64,000 nt of DNA from Arenicellales bacterium. Its GTDB lineage: Bacteria; Pseudomonadota; Gammaproteobacteria; Arenicellales; JAHEKD01. Positions 31,176 to 40,157 of this stretch are shown in pieces (position 1 is the first letter of the stretch; each line of letters opens with the position of its first letter). Made by a program: the position numbers and the translations under genes. Location of the stretch: positions 140,869 through 204,868 of the forward strand of contig JANQSD010000004.1 in assembly GCA_028284225.1 (NCBI GenBank). The letters run 5' to 3'. The notes beneath the pieces are model-generated. The model was not told where the DNA came from and searched no databases. It saw nothing but the letters and a program-made list of their open reading frames with translations.

Positions 31176-31928
31176 TTATACCTCTGTAGTGACCAGTGTT
31201 CCAATTGACTCACCCTGCATTATTTTACGTAAATTTCCGGGTTTATTAATATCAAATACGATAATCGGCAAATCATGATCACGGCATAAAGCAATCGCAG
31301 TGGTATCCATCACTTTTAATCCTTTGACCAACACATCCTGAAACGTCAACGTTTCAAAGCGTTTGGCGTTTGGATTAGTTACTGGATCGCTATCATAGAC
31401 ACCATCGACTTTAGTCGCTTTTAACATCAAATCGGCGTTGATCTCAACGGCTCTAAGGCTGGCTGCAGAATCAGTAGTGAACAAAGGATTACCTGTACCG
31501 GCTGCAAACACCACTACACGTCCAACTTTCAAATGCTTGATTGCACGGCCACGGATATAAGACTCGGCAACCGGTGTGATAGGAATGGCCGATTGCACCC
31601 GGGTTGGAATTTCCCGCTGTTGCAGCGCCTGTTGCAAGGCCAGTGAATTCATGACAGTAGCCAGCATACCCATGTGATCGGCGCTGACCCGTTCCATCCC
31701 TGCTGCCGCCGCACTGACGCCCCGAAAAAAATTGCCGCCACCGATAACAAGCCCCACCGAAATGCCAAGACGCGATACCTCTGCAATCTCCTCACTGATT
31801 CGATTGAGGGTATCGGGATCAATACCGAAGCCGGAATCACCACTCAGTGCTTCACCACTAAGCTTTAATAAAATACGTTTATATTTGGGATTGCTTGCCC
31901 CTGTATTACCCGGCTCGGTCTCGTCCAA
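31176..31928 (-). CDS. pyrH: Uridylate kinase
   Basis: A 250-aa hexameric UMP kinase feeding UDP/UTP synthesis (and so PyrG). Motifs: [35 protein letters not shown] and the ATP-site [17 protein letters not shown]. The start is TTG at 31928 with GGAG six bases upstream, inside the end of tsf; a start further in would remove the ordered N-terminus. The first ~14 residues ([14 protein letters not shown]) are an extra polar leader. Confidence 0.95.
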   Translation of the reverse strand: MDETEPGNTGASNPKYKRILLKLSGEALSGDSGFGIDPDTLNRISEEIAEVSRLGISVGLVIGGGNFFRGVSAAAAGMERVSADHMGMLATVMNSLALQQALQQREIPTRVQSAIPITPVAESYIRGRAIKHLKVGRVVVFAAGTGNPLFTTDSAASLRAVEINADLMLKATKVDGVYDSDPVTNPNAKRFETLTFQDVLVKGLKVMDTTAIALCRDHDLPIIVFDINKPGNLRKIMQGESIGTLVTTEV

Positions 31929-31929
31929 T

Positions 31930-32811
31930 CTAAGCTCCTTTAGCCTGCGCCATTACTTCAGCGGCGAAGTCATCCTGCCGTTTTTCAATGCCTTCACCTA
32001 CTTCATAACGAATCATGGCAGCCACAGCTGTATCATGCTGAGCTAAATATTTTTCGACTGTCAGATCAGGGTCCTTAACAAATGGCTGGCCCAGCAAGGT
32101 ATTTTCTTTCATGAATTTCTGCATGCGGCCGGTAATCATTTTCTCAACAATATCGGCCGGCTTACCTGAATCCTCAGCCTGTGCTTTAAATATTTCCTTC
32201 TCTTTTTCAATCACATCTTGAGGAATTTCGTCGGCGCTTATGCTCAGCGGCCGACTCGCAGCAACATGCATGGCCACATCACGACCAACTGTTGGTTCAC
32301 CAGTCGCGGTAACCAGCACACCAATTCTATTGCCGTGCAAATAACCTGAAATGGACTGCTCTTGACCAGCATTAATAACCTGAAATCGTCTGATACTGAT
32401 ATTTTCACCAATCTTACCTATTAACTCAGCTCTGGCTTGATCAACTGATTTATCACCATTGAGCTGAAGTTCAGCCAGGCTATCAACACTATCAGGCTGA
32501 TTAGAAAGAACCACATCAGCAACGTCTGCCGCAAACTGGCTGAATGATCCATCTTTAGCCACAAAGTCAGTTTCACAATTGACTTCAAGAATACACGCCG
32601 ATTTCGCATCATCTGATTGTTTGATAGCAATAATGCCCTCAGCTGCAATCCGTGATGACTTTTTATCTGCCGCTGCTGCGCCTTTTTTGCGCAATGCTTC
32701 CACAGCCGCATCCATATCACCGTCTGTTTCTGTCAGTGCTTTTTTGCACTCCATCATACCGGCACCAGTACGCTCACGTAACTCTTTTACCATTGCCGCC
32801 GTAACTGTCAT
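31930..32811 (-). CDS. tsf: Elongation factor Ts
   Basis: A 293-aa nucleotide exchange factor for EF-Tu. The N-terminal UBA-like domain has [37 protein letters not shown]-Ts signature sequences continue with [12 protein letters not shown] and the dimer core. It lies 33 bases after rpsB, as almost everywhere in bacteria, and shares the rpsB promoter. Confidence 0.97.
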   Translation of the reverse strand: MTVTAAMVKELRERTGAGMMECKKALTETDGDMDAAVEALRKKGAAAADKKSSRIAAEGIIAIKQSDDAKSACILEVNCETDFVAKDGSFSQFAADVADVVLSNQPDSVDSLAELQLNGDKSVDQARAELIGKIGENISIRRFQVINAGQEQSISGYLHGNRIGVLVTATGEPTVGRDVAMHVAASRPLSISADEIPQDVIEKEKEIFKAQAEDSGKPADIVEKMITGRMQKFMKENTLLGQPFVKDPDLTVEKYLAQHDTAVAAMIRYEVGEGIEKRQDDFAAEVMAQAKGA

Positions 32812-32844
32812 GTTTTACCTCTTAATCGTTTAAAGCTTATATCA

Positions 32845-34038
32845 CTACGCTTTTGGTTCAGTCTGTTCTTCTGTGTCAGCAACCGGTTCTTCGGCCATTA
32901 CATCTTGCTCGGTTGCAGTTTCAACCTGCTCAGAAGATTCTGCTACAGCTTCAACATCTGGCTCAACAGCTTGTTCCATTTCTGGTGCTGACTCGCCCTC
33001 AACAACCGGCTCGGTTACGGCTTCATCTTGAGATTCGGCTTCGGCCTCAACGGCTTGTGCAGGCTTTTGTGCTGATTCAGTTTCAGCAACAGCTGGTGCT
33101 GCAGCTTCATCTTGTGCCTCTGTAACATCGGCTTGTGCAACTACTTTCTCGGTTTCTATGCCTGCTTCAGCGTCTTCATTTGCACTATCTGCGACCGCAG
33201 TAGTTACTGATGCTTTTTTAACCACTTTTTTCACTACTTTAGTCGTTACTTTTTTCTTAGTGACTGTTTTTGTTGCTTTTTTCCGGGCGCCTCGGTTGCT
33301 ACCGTCTTCAGAAACCTCAACATATTTTTCACCGCCGGCACCAATGGTTCTGGCGCTATCTTTACCCTCTTTAATGGCTTGGCATACGCCACTTAAATAA
33401 AGTTCAATGGCTCGAATTGAGTCATCGTTACCTGGCACCAGATAATCGACACCATCAGTTGTTGAATTGGTATCGACAATCGCAACCACAGGTATGCCCA
33501 GTCGGTTAGCTTCTTTGACTGCAATACTTTCCTGGTCTACATCGATAATGAATAACGCATCGGGCAAAGATGTCATGTTACGAATGCCGGCCAAACTACG
33601 ATCAAGTTTATCTCTTTCACGCTGAATGCTCAGGCCTTCTTTTTTGTTAACTCGCTCCAGACCGCCCTCATCAATCAGAGTATCAAGCTCATTAAGACGA
33701 TTGACCGAGTTACGTACTGTTTTAAAATTAGTCAGCATGCCTCCTAACCAACGATGGTTAACATACGGACAATCACATATTTTAGCTTGCTCTCTAACCA
33801 GCTCACTGGCCGCACGCTTAGTGCCGACAATTAGGATTTGCCCACCCCGAGAGGCTAACTTGCCCAGAAAATTCACTGCTTCGTTATAAAGAGGCAAGCT
33901 CTTTTCTAGGTTAATAATGTGGATTTTGTTTCGCTCACCAAAGATATATGGCGACATTTGCGGCGACCAATAACGAGTTTGATGGCCAAAGTGAACGCCA
34001 GCCTCTAGCATCTGGCGCATGGTTACAGTGCTACCCAT
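32845..34038 (-). CDS. rpsB: 30S ribosomal protein S2 with a long charged C-terminal extension
   Basis: Residues 1-240 are ordinary S2 ([54 protein letters not shown]). The protein then continues to 397 aa, whereas S2 is usually about 240-250. The extension has two parts. A basic block at about 249-275 is built from K, R, T and V ([19 protein letters not shown]). A low-complexity acidic region at about 282-397 is rich in E, A, V, D and Q. The reading frame is continuous to a stop 33 bases before tsf, so there is no sign of frameshift. S2 binds the small subunit near bS1. The role of the tail is unknown. Confidence 0.96.
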   Translation of the reverse strand: MGSTVTMRQMLEAGVHFGHQTRYWSPQMSPYIFGERNKIHIINLEKSLPLYNEAVNFLGKLASRGGQILIVGTKRAASELVREQAKICDCPYVNHRWLGGMLTNFKTVRNSVNRLNELDTLIDEGGLERVNKKEGLSIQRERDKLDRSLAGIRNMTSLPDALFIIDVDQESIAVKEANRLGIPVVAIVDTNSTTDGVDYLVPGNDDSIRAIELYLSGVCQAIKEGKDSARTIGAGGEKYVEVSEDGSNRGARKKATKTVTKKKVTTKVVKKVVKKASVTTAVADSANEDAEAGIETEKVVAQADVTEAQDEAAAPAVAETESAQKPAQAVEAEAESQDEAVTEPVVEGESAPEMEQAVEPDVEAVAESSEQVETATEQDVMAEEPVADTEEQTEPKA

Positions 34039-34056
34039 TTAATATTACTCCATAGT

Positions 34057-34116
34057 TCGGGTTCTTCTTCCGCAGACCTGATTGCCGACCTTGTCAAAGG
34101 CACCCGGACAACCCAA
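34057..34116 (-). promoter_or_regulatory. Structured rpsB leader (probable S2 autoregulatory site)
   Basis: Between the predicted promoter and the rpsB start, the leader RNA folds on paper into nested stems. An outer GGGTT (34114 side) pairs with AACCC (34059-34063), and an inner TGCC TTTGACAAGG GGCA-type hairpin sits inside. S2 is known to repress its own operon through a leader structure in E. coli. Pairings seen directly; the regulatory role is inferred. Confidence 0.45.
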
Positions 34117-34166
34117 GTTAGCCTGCGTGACTATTCCTTCAAATCGGTTGATTCAAAGGTTGCGCG

Positions 34167-34194
34167 TTTATAGCACACTTTAGTTCAAAATCAA
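34167..34194 (-). promoter_or_regulatory. Predicted promoter of rpsB-tsf operon
   Basis: Minus strand: -35 TTGATT (34194-34189), 16-base spacer, -10 TATAAA (34172-34167), followed by CGCGCA, a GC-rich discriminator typical of stringently controlled ribosomal promoters. Predicted leader of about 120 bases before rpsB. Confidence 0.62.
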
Positions 34195-34198
34195 AGCA

Positions 34199-34639
34199 TT
34201 AGAGTTCAATCATTAATGTCACTGGGCCGTCATTAATCAAGGAAACTTTCATGTCTGCACCAAAAACACCCTTTTCAAGTTTTTGTAATTGACATTGTTG
34301 TAACAAACCACAAAATTGATTAAACAATTGCTCCGCCTCAGTCGGCGGCATAGCATTAATAAAGTCAGGTCGACGCCCAGAAGAGGTGCTAGCGTAAAGT
34401 GTGAACTGGGGCACTAGCAGAACAGATTTACCCTGATCTAAGACCGAATACTGAAAGCGCCCTTTTTGATCTGCAAAGATTCTCAAATTAACCAGCTTGT
34501 CGACAGCTTTAGGTAATTTTTCCGGACCGTCATCATGACCAAAACCGACCAAAACTAATAAGCCATGGTCAATTTGAGCAACCCGTTGTTGGTCAACGTC
34601 TACACTGGCCTTTATTACTCTTTGGATTAGTAATTTCAT
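34199..34639 (-). CDS. dtd: D-aminoacyl-tRNA deacylase
   Basis: A 146-aa dimeric proofreading enzyme that removes D-amino acids (and glycine mischarged on tRNA-Ala). Motifs: MKLLIQRVIKASVDVD at the N-terminus, LLVLVGFGHDD, the active-site LLVPQFTLYAST, then GRRPDF, and the C-terminal GVFGADMKVSLINDGPVT with the cross-subunit loop. It lies upstream of rpsB in the same orientation, and its last codons overlap the rpsB promoter region. Confidence 0.95.
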   Translation of the reverse strand: MKLLIQRVIKASVDVDQQRVAQIDHGLLVLVGFGHDDGPEKLPKAVDKLVNLRIFADQKGRFQYSVLDQGKSVLLVPQFTLYASTSSGRRPDFINAMPPTEAEQLFNQFCGLLQQCQLQKLEKGVFGADMKVSLINDGPVTLMIEL

Positions 34640-34702
34640 AGCAAAATCTATTTAAACTAATGAGTTCGGAGAAAAATCGGTATAGACCTAAAATATTATA
34701 GT

Positions 34703-34811
34703 CCGTCATTCAGAGGCGATAGCCGAGGAATCTTCTTTAAATCGGTTACACGCTTAGATAATCATATTATCTGAAACAGATTCTTCCTCGTTACACTCGT
34801 CAGAGTGACGG
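34703..34811. repeat. Palindromic repeat element of about 109 bases, copy 1 (CCGTCATTC ends)
   Basis: Ends are inverted: CCGTCATTC at the left and GAGTGACGG at the right. The left arm contains GAGGCGATAGCCGAGGAATCT and the right arm AGATTCTTCCTCGTTACACTCGT. Near-identical elements lie at 54684-54790 and 54824-54932, with a half copy at 54627-54657. No coding capacity. The pattern resembles a miniature inverted-repeat element. Confidence 0.72.
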
Positions 34812-34859
34812 TAAGGTATTGTTTTTATTGGTATATATTCGAATACAGGTCTTTACATC

Positions 34860-34885
34860 AAAAAGGGGCCATCAAAGCCCCTTTT
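34860..34885 (-). terminator. Intrinsic terminator after pnp
   Basis: Minus strand: AAAAGGGGC, loop TTTGAT, GGCCCCTTTTT. A strong GC-rich stem followed by T residues, about 25 bases downstream of the pnp stop. It reads as a good terminator in this direction. Confidence 0.8.
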
Positions 34886-34906
34886 AGTATCAAACCTCAG
34901 CTCAGA

Positions 34907-37000
34907 CTATGCAGCCTCTTCTTCGGTAATCGCTTTCTTGCTAAGCCGAATTCGACCTTGTTTATCCACTTCCAGCACTTTTACGTCAACAATGTCACCT
35001 TCACTTAATTCATCACTGACTTTTTCGACCCGCTCATTGGAAATCTGTGAAATATGCAATAATCCATCACGACCCGGCAGAATATTTACAAAAGCACCGA
35101 ATTCCATCAATTTGACCACCCGGCCGTTATAAATCTTACCGACTTCGACATCAGCGGTAATATCTTCGATACGTTTCTTGGCTTGTTGGCCTGCCGCATT
35201 ATCAACTGAAGCGATGTTAACTGTGCCATCATCGTCGATATCAATGGTTGCACCGGTTTCCTCCGAGATAGAGCGGATGGTTGCACCGCCCTTGCCAATA
35301 ACATCCCTGATTTTATCGGTTGGAATTTTAATAGTGATGATTCGTGGTGCGTAGTCAGACATTTCCGCTCTGGGAGCGTCAATGGCTTTTGCCATTTCGT
35401 CAAGAATGTGCAAGCGCCCTTCTCGAGCCTGTTCCAGAGCAACTTCCATAATTTCCTTGGTAATGCCCTGAATCTTAATATCCATTTGTAATGCCGTAAC
35501 TCCCGTTTGAGTTCCAGCCACCTTGAAATCCATGTCACCCAGATGATCTTCATCACCCAGAATATCGGTCAGTACTGAATAGCGATCATCGTCTTTAATT
35601 AAACCCATAGCCACGCCTGCAACCGGTGCTTTGATGTTGACCCCTGCATCCATCAGTGACAAACTGGTGCCGCACACACTGGCCATTGAACTAGAACCGT
35701 TGGATTCGGTAATTTCCGATACCACTCGGATAACATATGGAAAATCTTCGGGTTTAGGCAATACTGCAGCTACACCTCGTTTAGCCAGATTCCCATGACC
35801 GATTTCACGTCGTTTGGGTGAACCCACACGGCCGGTTTCTCCCACACAGTATGGTGGAAAGTTATAGTGCAGCATAAAGGGTTGTTTGTACTCACCTTCG
35901 ATGGCATCGATCACCTGTGCATCACGCTCGGTACCCAGTGTCGCCACTACAAGCGCCTGCGTCTCACCACGGGTAAATAAAGCTGACCCATGGGTACGTG
36001 GTAATAAGCCCAATTCTATATCGATTGGACGTACAGTCTTAGTATCACGACCATCTATACGGGCCTCACCGGCTAAGATACGACCTCGAACAATATCTTT
36101 CTCCAAGGAGCTAATCGCCGCATAAACATCATCACTTTTATCTTCGTCTTCGCCGGCAAATTGCTCAATAATCTTCTCGCGAATATCTTTGAGCTGGTCC
36201 TGACGCTGTGTTTTTTCAGCGATCATATAAGCATTAAGGACTTGTTCCTGTGCAGCATCCTTGACCTGCTGTACCAGAGCTTCATCTGATTCAGTCGGCT
36301 GCCAGTCCCAAACTTGGCGTCCCACTTCTGTTGCCAGTTCATTAATGGCTTTACATGCAGCGGCCAGATTTTCATGACCAAACATGACCGCGCCCAGCAT
36401 CTCTTGCTCTGTTAAAACATCAGCCTCGGATTCAACCATTAATACCGCATCTTCTGTACCGGCCACAACCAGATCCAATCGAGATTGTTTGCTTAGTTGA
36501 GAGGCAGAAGGATTCAAGACATATTGACCATCAACAAACCCAACTCGACAAGCGCCCATCGGGCCGTCAAAGGGAATACCGGAAACCTGGACTGCGGCTG
36601 ATGCAGCCAGCATTGCGACGATATCGGCATTAATTTCCGGGTCAAGAGACAATACTGTGACCACAACCTGTACTTCTTGAGCAAAACCCTTAGGAAATAA
36701 AGGCCGCATTGGTCGGTCAATCAATCGACAGGTCAAAATCGCTTTTTCTGAAGGTCTTCCTTCACGTTTAAAAAAACCGCCTGGAATTTTACCGGCGGCA
36801 TATGTTCGTTCTTCATAATCAATAGTTAATGGCAGAAAACTCATTGGTTCTGCATCTTCCCGGCCCACAGCGGTTGCTAATACGACCGTATCGCCCATGC
36901 TTGCTATAACTGATGATGCTTGTTTTGCAATACGACCTGTTTCTAACTTAACTTCGTGTTGCCCGTACTGAAAGGTTTTAGTGATTTTATTTTGATTCAC
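34907..37000 (-). CDS. pnp: Polyribonucleotide nucleotidyltransferase (PNPase)
   Basis: A 697-aa phosphorolytic 3'-5' exoribonuclease of the RNA degradosome. Two RNase PH domains (about 10-230 and 310-540) carry [23 protein letters not shown] and the catalytic region [24 protein letters not shown] domain (about 555-615, [18 protein letters not shown]) and an S1 domain (about 620-690, [18 protein letters not shown]) follow. The start is GTG at 37000 with AGGA seven bases upstream. Downstream of rpsO, the usual order, so the mRNA is probably shared. Confidence 0.97.
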   Translation of the reverse strand: MNQNKITKTFQYGQHEVKLETGRIAKQASSVIASMGDTVVLATAVGREDAEPMSFLPLTIDYEERTYAAGKIPGGFFKREGRPSEKAILTCRLIDRPMRPLFPKGFAQEVQVVVTVLSLDPEINADIVAMLAASAAVQVSGIPFDGPMGACRVGFVDGQYVLNPSASQLSKQSRLDLVVAGTEDAVLMVESEADVLTEQEMLGAVMFGHENLAAACKAINELATEVGRQVWDWQPTESDEALVQQVKDAAQEQVLNAYMIAEKTQRQDQLKDIREKIIEQFAGEDEDKSDDVYAAISSLEKDIVRGRILAGEARIDGRDTKTVRPIDIELGLLPRTHGSALFTRGETQALVVATLGTERDAQVIDAIEGEYKQPFMLHYNFPPYCVGETGRVGSPKRREIGHGNLAKRGVAAVLPKPEDFPYVIRVVSEITESNGSSSMASVCGTSLSLMDAGVNIKAPVAGVAMGLIKDDDRYSVLTDILGDEDHLGDMDFKVAGTQTGVTALQMDIKIQGITKEIMEVALEQAREGRLHILDEMAKAIDAPRAEMSDYAPRIITIKIPTDKIRDVIGKGGATIRSISEETGATIDIDDDGTVNIASVDNAAGQQAKKRIEDITADVEVGKIYNGRVVKLMEFGAFVNILPGRDGLLHISQISNERVEKVSDELSEGDIVDVKVLEVDKQGRIRLSKKAITEEEAA

Positions 37001-37065
37001 TCGTTTTTCCTACTTGTGAGCCTTCCCTGAAGACTCGATTATTTATTTCCCAACTTCCTACAATA

Positions 37066-37335
37066 TTATTTGCGTAAACCCAGTCTCGCAATTAAATTTC
37101 TATAGCGTTCAACATCCTTCGCTTTAAGATAATCAAGCAGTTTACGTCTTTTGTTTACTAAGCGTAAAAGCCCTTGACGAGAATGATGATCATGAATATG
37201 GGTCTTGAAATGTCCGGATAAATCCTGAATTCGTGCTGTCATCAATGCCACCTGTACTTCAGGCGATCCCGTATCATTGGGGCTGGTTGCATATTCACCT
37301 GCAATCTTGGCCGTTTGTTCAGCTGATAATGTCAT
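37066..37335 (-). CDS. rpsO: 30S ribosomal protein S15
   Basis: An 89-aa primary 16S-binding ribosomal protein. The four-helix pattern is intact, including [44 protein letters not shown] and the C-terminal [17 protein letters not shown] lies shortly before the ATG. First gene of the rpsO-pnp pair. The ~130-base leader is long enough for the S15 feedback structure known in E. coli, though I did not resolve its fold. Confidence 0.97.
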   Translation of the reverse strand: MTLSAEQTAKIAGEYATSPNDTGSPEVQVALMTARIQDLSGHFKTHIHDHHSRQGLLRLVNKRRKLLDYLKAKDVERYRNLIARLGLRK

Positions 37336-37466
37336 ATATTCCTCAAAAAATTCTATAATTTAATGTACTCATCCCGGAGGGTTGTGCTAACAACGGTTCA
37401 TATTGTGAATAAATCCAGGTGAGTGTCTAATAATTGCCTGGGCATACCCCATGGCAAAGGTCGGGT

Positions 37467-37495
37467 ATTGTATATCGGCTAATTGCCAGTCACAA
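37467..37495 (-). promoter_or_regulatory. Predicted promoter of rpsO-pnp
   Basis: Minus strand: -35 TTGTGA (37495-37490), 17-base spacer, -10 TACAAT (37472-37467). It would give a leader of about 125 bases before rpsO. Confidence 0.5.
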
Positions 37496-37552
37496 GCGAT
37501 TCCTGGTAAAAAATCAACGATTTAGATACAGCCGCAACGGCTAAATAAACGG

Positions 37553-38923
37553 CTAATAAGCCGGAAAATGGATAGACACTTTACAACCTCCTAAGGCTGT
37601 CTCAGAAAATGAAAGTTCGCCTGAATAACTTTCCACAATATCCTGTACCACGCTTAATCCGATACCTTGTCCCGGCGGTCCTTCTCGCTCATCGCCTCTT
37701 ACACCTCGTTGAGTGATTCTATTGATTTTCTCCCGGTCAATACCGGGCCCATCGTCTTCAACGGTAATCTGAATGGCCGGACGACGTTTATCGGTTTGTT
37801 CATTAGCACGAATAGAAATCTCAATCCTGGACTTGGCCCATTTATAGGCATTATCAAAAATATTTCCGAGCACTTCCATCAGGTCTCCTTTCTCACCATA
37901 GAATTTAAGCTCTGCATCAATATCTGTTTGCGTGGCGATTTGCTTGGCAATATAAACCTTGTCTAAAGCATTAATGATTTGATCGGCAACCGGCAATATT
38001 TCTACCGGCTTGTTAAACGTCTGTTTGCCCGAAACGGCTGCACGCTGAAGCTGATAATCAACGATTTCTTGCATCCGCCATAGTTGAGCCGACGCTGTCT
38101 CTTTGGCATCGGAATCCGTATTAGTTTGCTCAAAATAGCCTTGCAATACCGCTAACGGTGTTTTCAAACTGTGGGCCAGATCCCCCAGGGTATTACGATA
38201 ACGAATCAAGTGATTACGCTCATTTCGAATCAAGTCATTAATATTATTGGTCAGGTGAGATAATTCTTTGGGGTAGACTCCACTCAATGAATCTTTTTCG
38301 CCACCCTCAATTGCACGGATTTCATCAGCCACTTTGCGTAATGGTCGTAATCCCCACTGCACAACCAAACCCTGGACAACCAATAATAATATCGCTAATG
38401 CACCCAACCAGAACCATAGCGTTTTGCGGTAGGTGCTGATTTCATTTTGGTAACGGTCTAAATCTTCAGCTATGGTGAAAACATAACGAATGAAATCATT
38501 ATTAAGCTGCCAGGCCACACCGAAATTCAGGACAAAAAAGCCCTCTTGTTTAGAATTAAATTGCTGAGAAAATGACATCACTCCAGTGTTAAGCATTGGA
38601 ATAGAAGGCAGTTCAACACCCAATAATGATGGTGAAGCCCAGATTTGTCTACTGTCGTCAGAGACAATTACCGACGCATACAAACCTGACCCCGGTAGCG
38701 AAAAACGTCGCTCAAGAAGATTATTAGCAACATTTAACAAACCATTTTCATCGACATCGGAAGCGGCTAAAAATGCATAAAGATAGCCGATTAAGGCCTC
38801 ACGATGCGATGTCGTGACACTATCTTGATAAGCGCGATCTAATGCTAAACCGGTTACCCCTAAAAAACAGATTAAAACTACAATTGCAGATAGGAATAAT
38901 CGCTTGCGTAACGAAATTTGCAC
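37553..38923 (-). CDS. PhoQ-like sensor histidine kinase
   Basis: A 456-aa membrane sensor. Helix at about 8-28, a periplasmic sensing domain of about 140 residues, a second helix at about 170-190 (LWFWLGALAILLLVVQGLVV), then a HAMP-like segment. The H-box is LGDLAHSLKTPLAVLQGY (phospho-acceptor His in LAHSLKTP, as in PhoQ). The N-box is NIFDNAYKWAK; the G-boxes are DDGPGI and GQGIGLSVV. The start is GTG with no clear ribosome binding site. It pairs with the response regulator just upstream. The PhoQ assignment rests on overall layout and the HSLKTP box; the ligand is not readable. Confidence 0.85.
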   Translation of the reverse strand: MQISLRKRLFLSAIVVLICFLGVTGLALDRAYQDSVTTSHREALIGYLYAFLAASDVDENGLLNVANNLLERRFSLPGSGLYASVIVSDDSRQIWASPSLLGVELPSIPMLNTGVMSFSQQFNSKQEGFFVLNFGVAWQLNNDFIRYVFTIAEDLDRYQNEISTYRKTLWFWLGALAILLLVVQGLVVQWGLRPLRKVADEIRAIEGGEKDSLSGVYPKELSHLTNNINDLIRNERNHLIRYRNTLGDLAHSLKTPLAVLQGYFEQTNTDSDAKETASAQLWRMQEIVDYQLQRAAVSGKQTFNKPVEILPVADQIINALDKVYIAKQIATQTDIDAELKFYGEKGDLMEVLGNIFDNAYKWAKSRIEISIRANEQTDKRRPAIQITVEDDGPGIDREKINRITQRGVRGDEREGPPGQGIGLSVVQDIVESYSGELSFSETALGGCKVSIHFPAY

Positions 38924-39010
38924 AAATTAATTATAAATGGCTTTGCCTGAATGGGCACATGATTTCAGATGAGGTGTAAGTGTACACAAAAAATCATTCC
39001 GGCAAACAGC

Positions 39011-39688
39011 TTATGAAAATGGAATATTAAACCGGTAACCTCGCCCACGCAAAGTTTCTATGGGTTGAATTTCATTTTCCGGATCAAGCTTACGCCGCAA
39101 ACGCCCGATAAATACTTCAATTACGTTGCTGTCACGCTCTGCATCTTCTTCATAAATATGCTCTGTCAGCTCCGATTTGGAAATTACTTTACCCGTATTC
39201 AGCATCAAGTATTGCAACAGGCGATACTCATAGGCGGTCAGGTCCAGTTCTTTTCCGAATACGGAAACTGCTTGGGAATGGGTATCCATCTCGATTTCGC
39301 CGCAACGCACAACTGAATCAGCCACTCCGGCAGCACGACGTACCAAAGCTCGCAGCCTGGCTAATAGTTCCTCTACATGAAACGGTTTAACCATGTAATC
39401 ATCCGCGCCGGCCTCCAGGCCTTCAACTTTTTCCTGCCAGCGTGAACGTGCAGTTAATATCAATACCGGATAAGTATGCCCTTCCGTTCTAAGTGTTTTA
39501 ATCAAATCAACACCGCTGAGTTTAGGTAGACCAATATCAACTATGGCCACATCAACCGGATACTCCCGTGCATAATAAAGTCCGGTCTCACCATCTTCGG
39601 CAGTATCGACCACATATCCGGATTCCCTTAGCTTTTGAGCTAACTGATCACGCAAATTCTGTTCGTCTTCAATTACTAATACACGCAT
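39011..39688 (-). CDS. PhoP-like OmpR-family response regulator
   Basis: A 225-aa two-domain regulator. The receiver domain (about 1-115) begins MRVLVIEDEQNLRDQLAQKL. The phosphorylated aspartate is in AIVDIGLPKLSG (about residue 51) and the conserved Lys in VKPFH. The winged-helix DNA-binding domain (about 125-223) contains LTAYEYRLLQYLM and the recognition region SNVIEVFIGRLRRKL. Length and sequence fit PhoP. It precedes the kinase gene by 87 bases and follows the small PepSY-like gene by 33, as one operon. Confidence 0.9.
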   Translation of the reverse strand: MRVLVIEDEQNLRDQLAQKLRESGYVVDTAEDGETGLYYAREYPVDVAIVDIGLPKLSGVDLIKTLRTEGHTYPVLILTARSRWQEKVEGLEAGADDYMVKPFHVEELLARLRALVRRAAGVADSVVRCGEIEMDTHSQAVSVFGKELDLTAYEYRLLQYLMLNTGKVISKSELTEHIYEEDAERDSNVIEVFIGRLRRKLDPENEIQPIETLRGRGYRFNIPFS

Positions 39689-39721
39689 TATTCTGTTTGT
39701 CCTGTAAGTAAGAGATTTTGA

Positions 39722-40003
39722 TTAATCGTTGGCTGACTGAGGAGCAACGTCCATATATTGAATTTTTCCATCCTTAAGAAATTTAACTCTCCAAACATTA
39801 TTATTTCCTGATGATTGTTGTTTGACATCCAGTACTCTGCCACCTGTTTGGTTTTTAACATGGCGAACTGCTTTTTGTTTCGCTGGATACGAGTTTGAAT
39901 TATAAGACTTATTTTTAGACTTTGACTGAGCTAAACAGCTATAGGAAAAACCGCCTGCGAGCATGGCAACAACAGCTAAATAAATTGTGGATTTCCTTGT
40001 CAT
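39722..40003 (-). CDS. Small periplasmic PepSY-like protein
   Basis: A 93-aa secreted protein. Signal peptide about residues 1-27 (TIYLAVVAMLAGGFSYSCLAQ, cleavage likely after CLA). The mature protein is basic and polar. Its C-terminal ~55 residues fit one PepSY-type fold: GGRVLDVKQQ, then VWRVKFLKDGKIQYMDV. I chose the ATG at 40003 because the upstream extension breaks the signal peptide. First gene of an operon with the PhoP/PhoQ-like pair, so it may modulate the sensor in the periplasm. That is inference from position. Confidence 0.7.
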   Translation of the reverse strand: MTRKSTIYLAVVAMLAGGFSYSCLAQSKSKNKSYNSNSYPAKQKAVRHVKNQTGGRVLDVKQQSSGNNNVWRVKFLKDGKIQYMDVAPQSAND

Positions 40004-40071
40004 TAACGGTTTCTTAAGACTTGAAAAGTAATATACCATTTATACTTTGGTGTTTCAGCTCAATAAATACA

Positions 40072-40101
40072 GCATGTTAGGTTTAACATGCAGAAATTAT
40101 A
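40072..40101 (-). promoter_or_regulatory. Promoter -10 and perfect palindrome upstream of the PepSY-phoPQ-like operon
   Basis: A -10 TATAAT (40101-40096, minus strand) is followed at the predicted transcription start by a perfect inverted repeat, GCATGTTA GGTT TAACATGC (40072-40091). The palindrome could be an operator bound by a dimeric regulator or a hairpin at the 5' end of the mRNA. The -35 region is weak, which suits an activated promoter. It does not match the known spaced GGTTTA repeat of PhoP boxes. Confidence 0.42.
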
Positions 40102-40157
40102 GAGCTTTTGCCTGAATTGCTTATGAATCCAATAGCTTAGAGTTTTACTCAATTTTT

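Noticed and set aside
32845-34038. rpsB as a fusion with a second known domain
   Set aside because: The extension is low-complexity and charged, with no folded-domain pattern I recognise; it is described as a tail, not a fusion.
37506-37547. Terminator after the PhoQ-like gene
   Set aside because: An AGCCG-TTG-CGGCT hairpin exists on the minus strand, but the T-run lies well away from the stem, so I do not call it.
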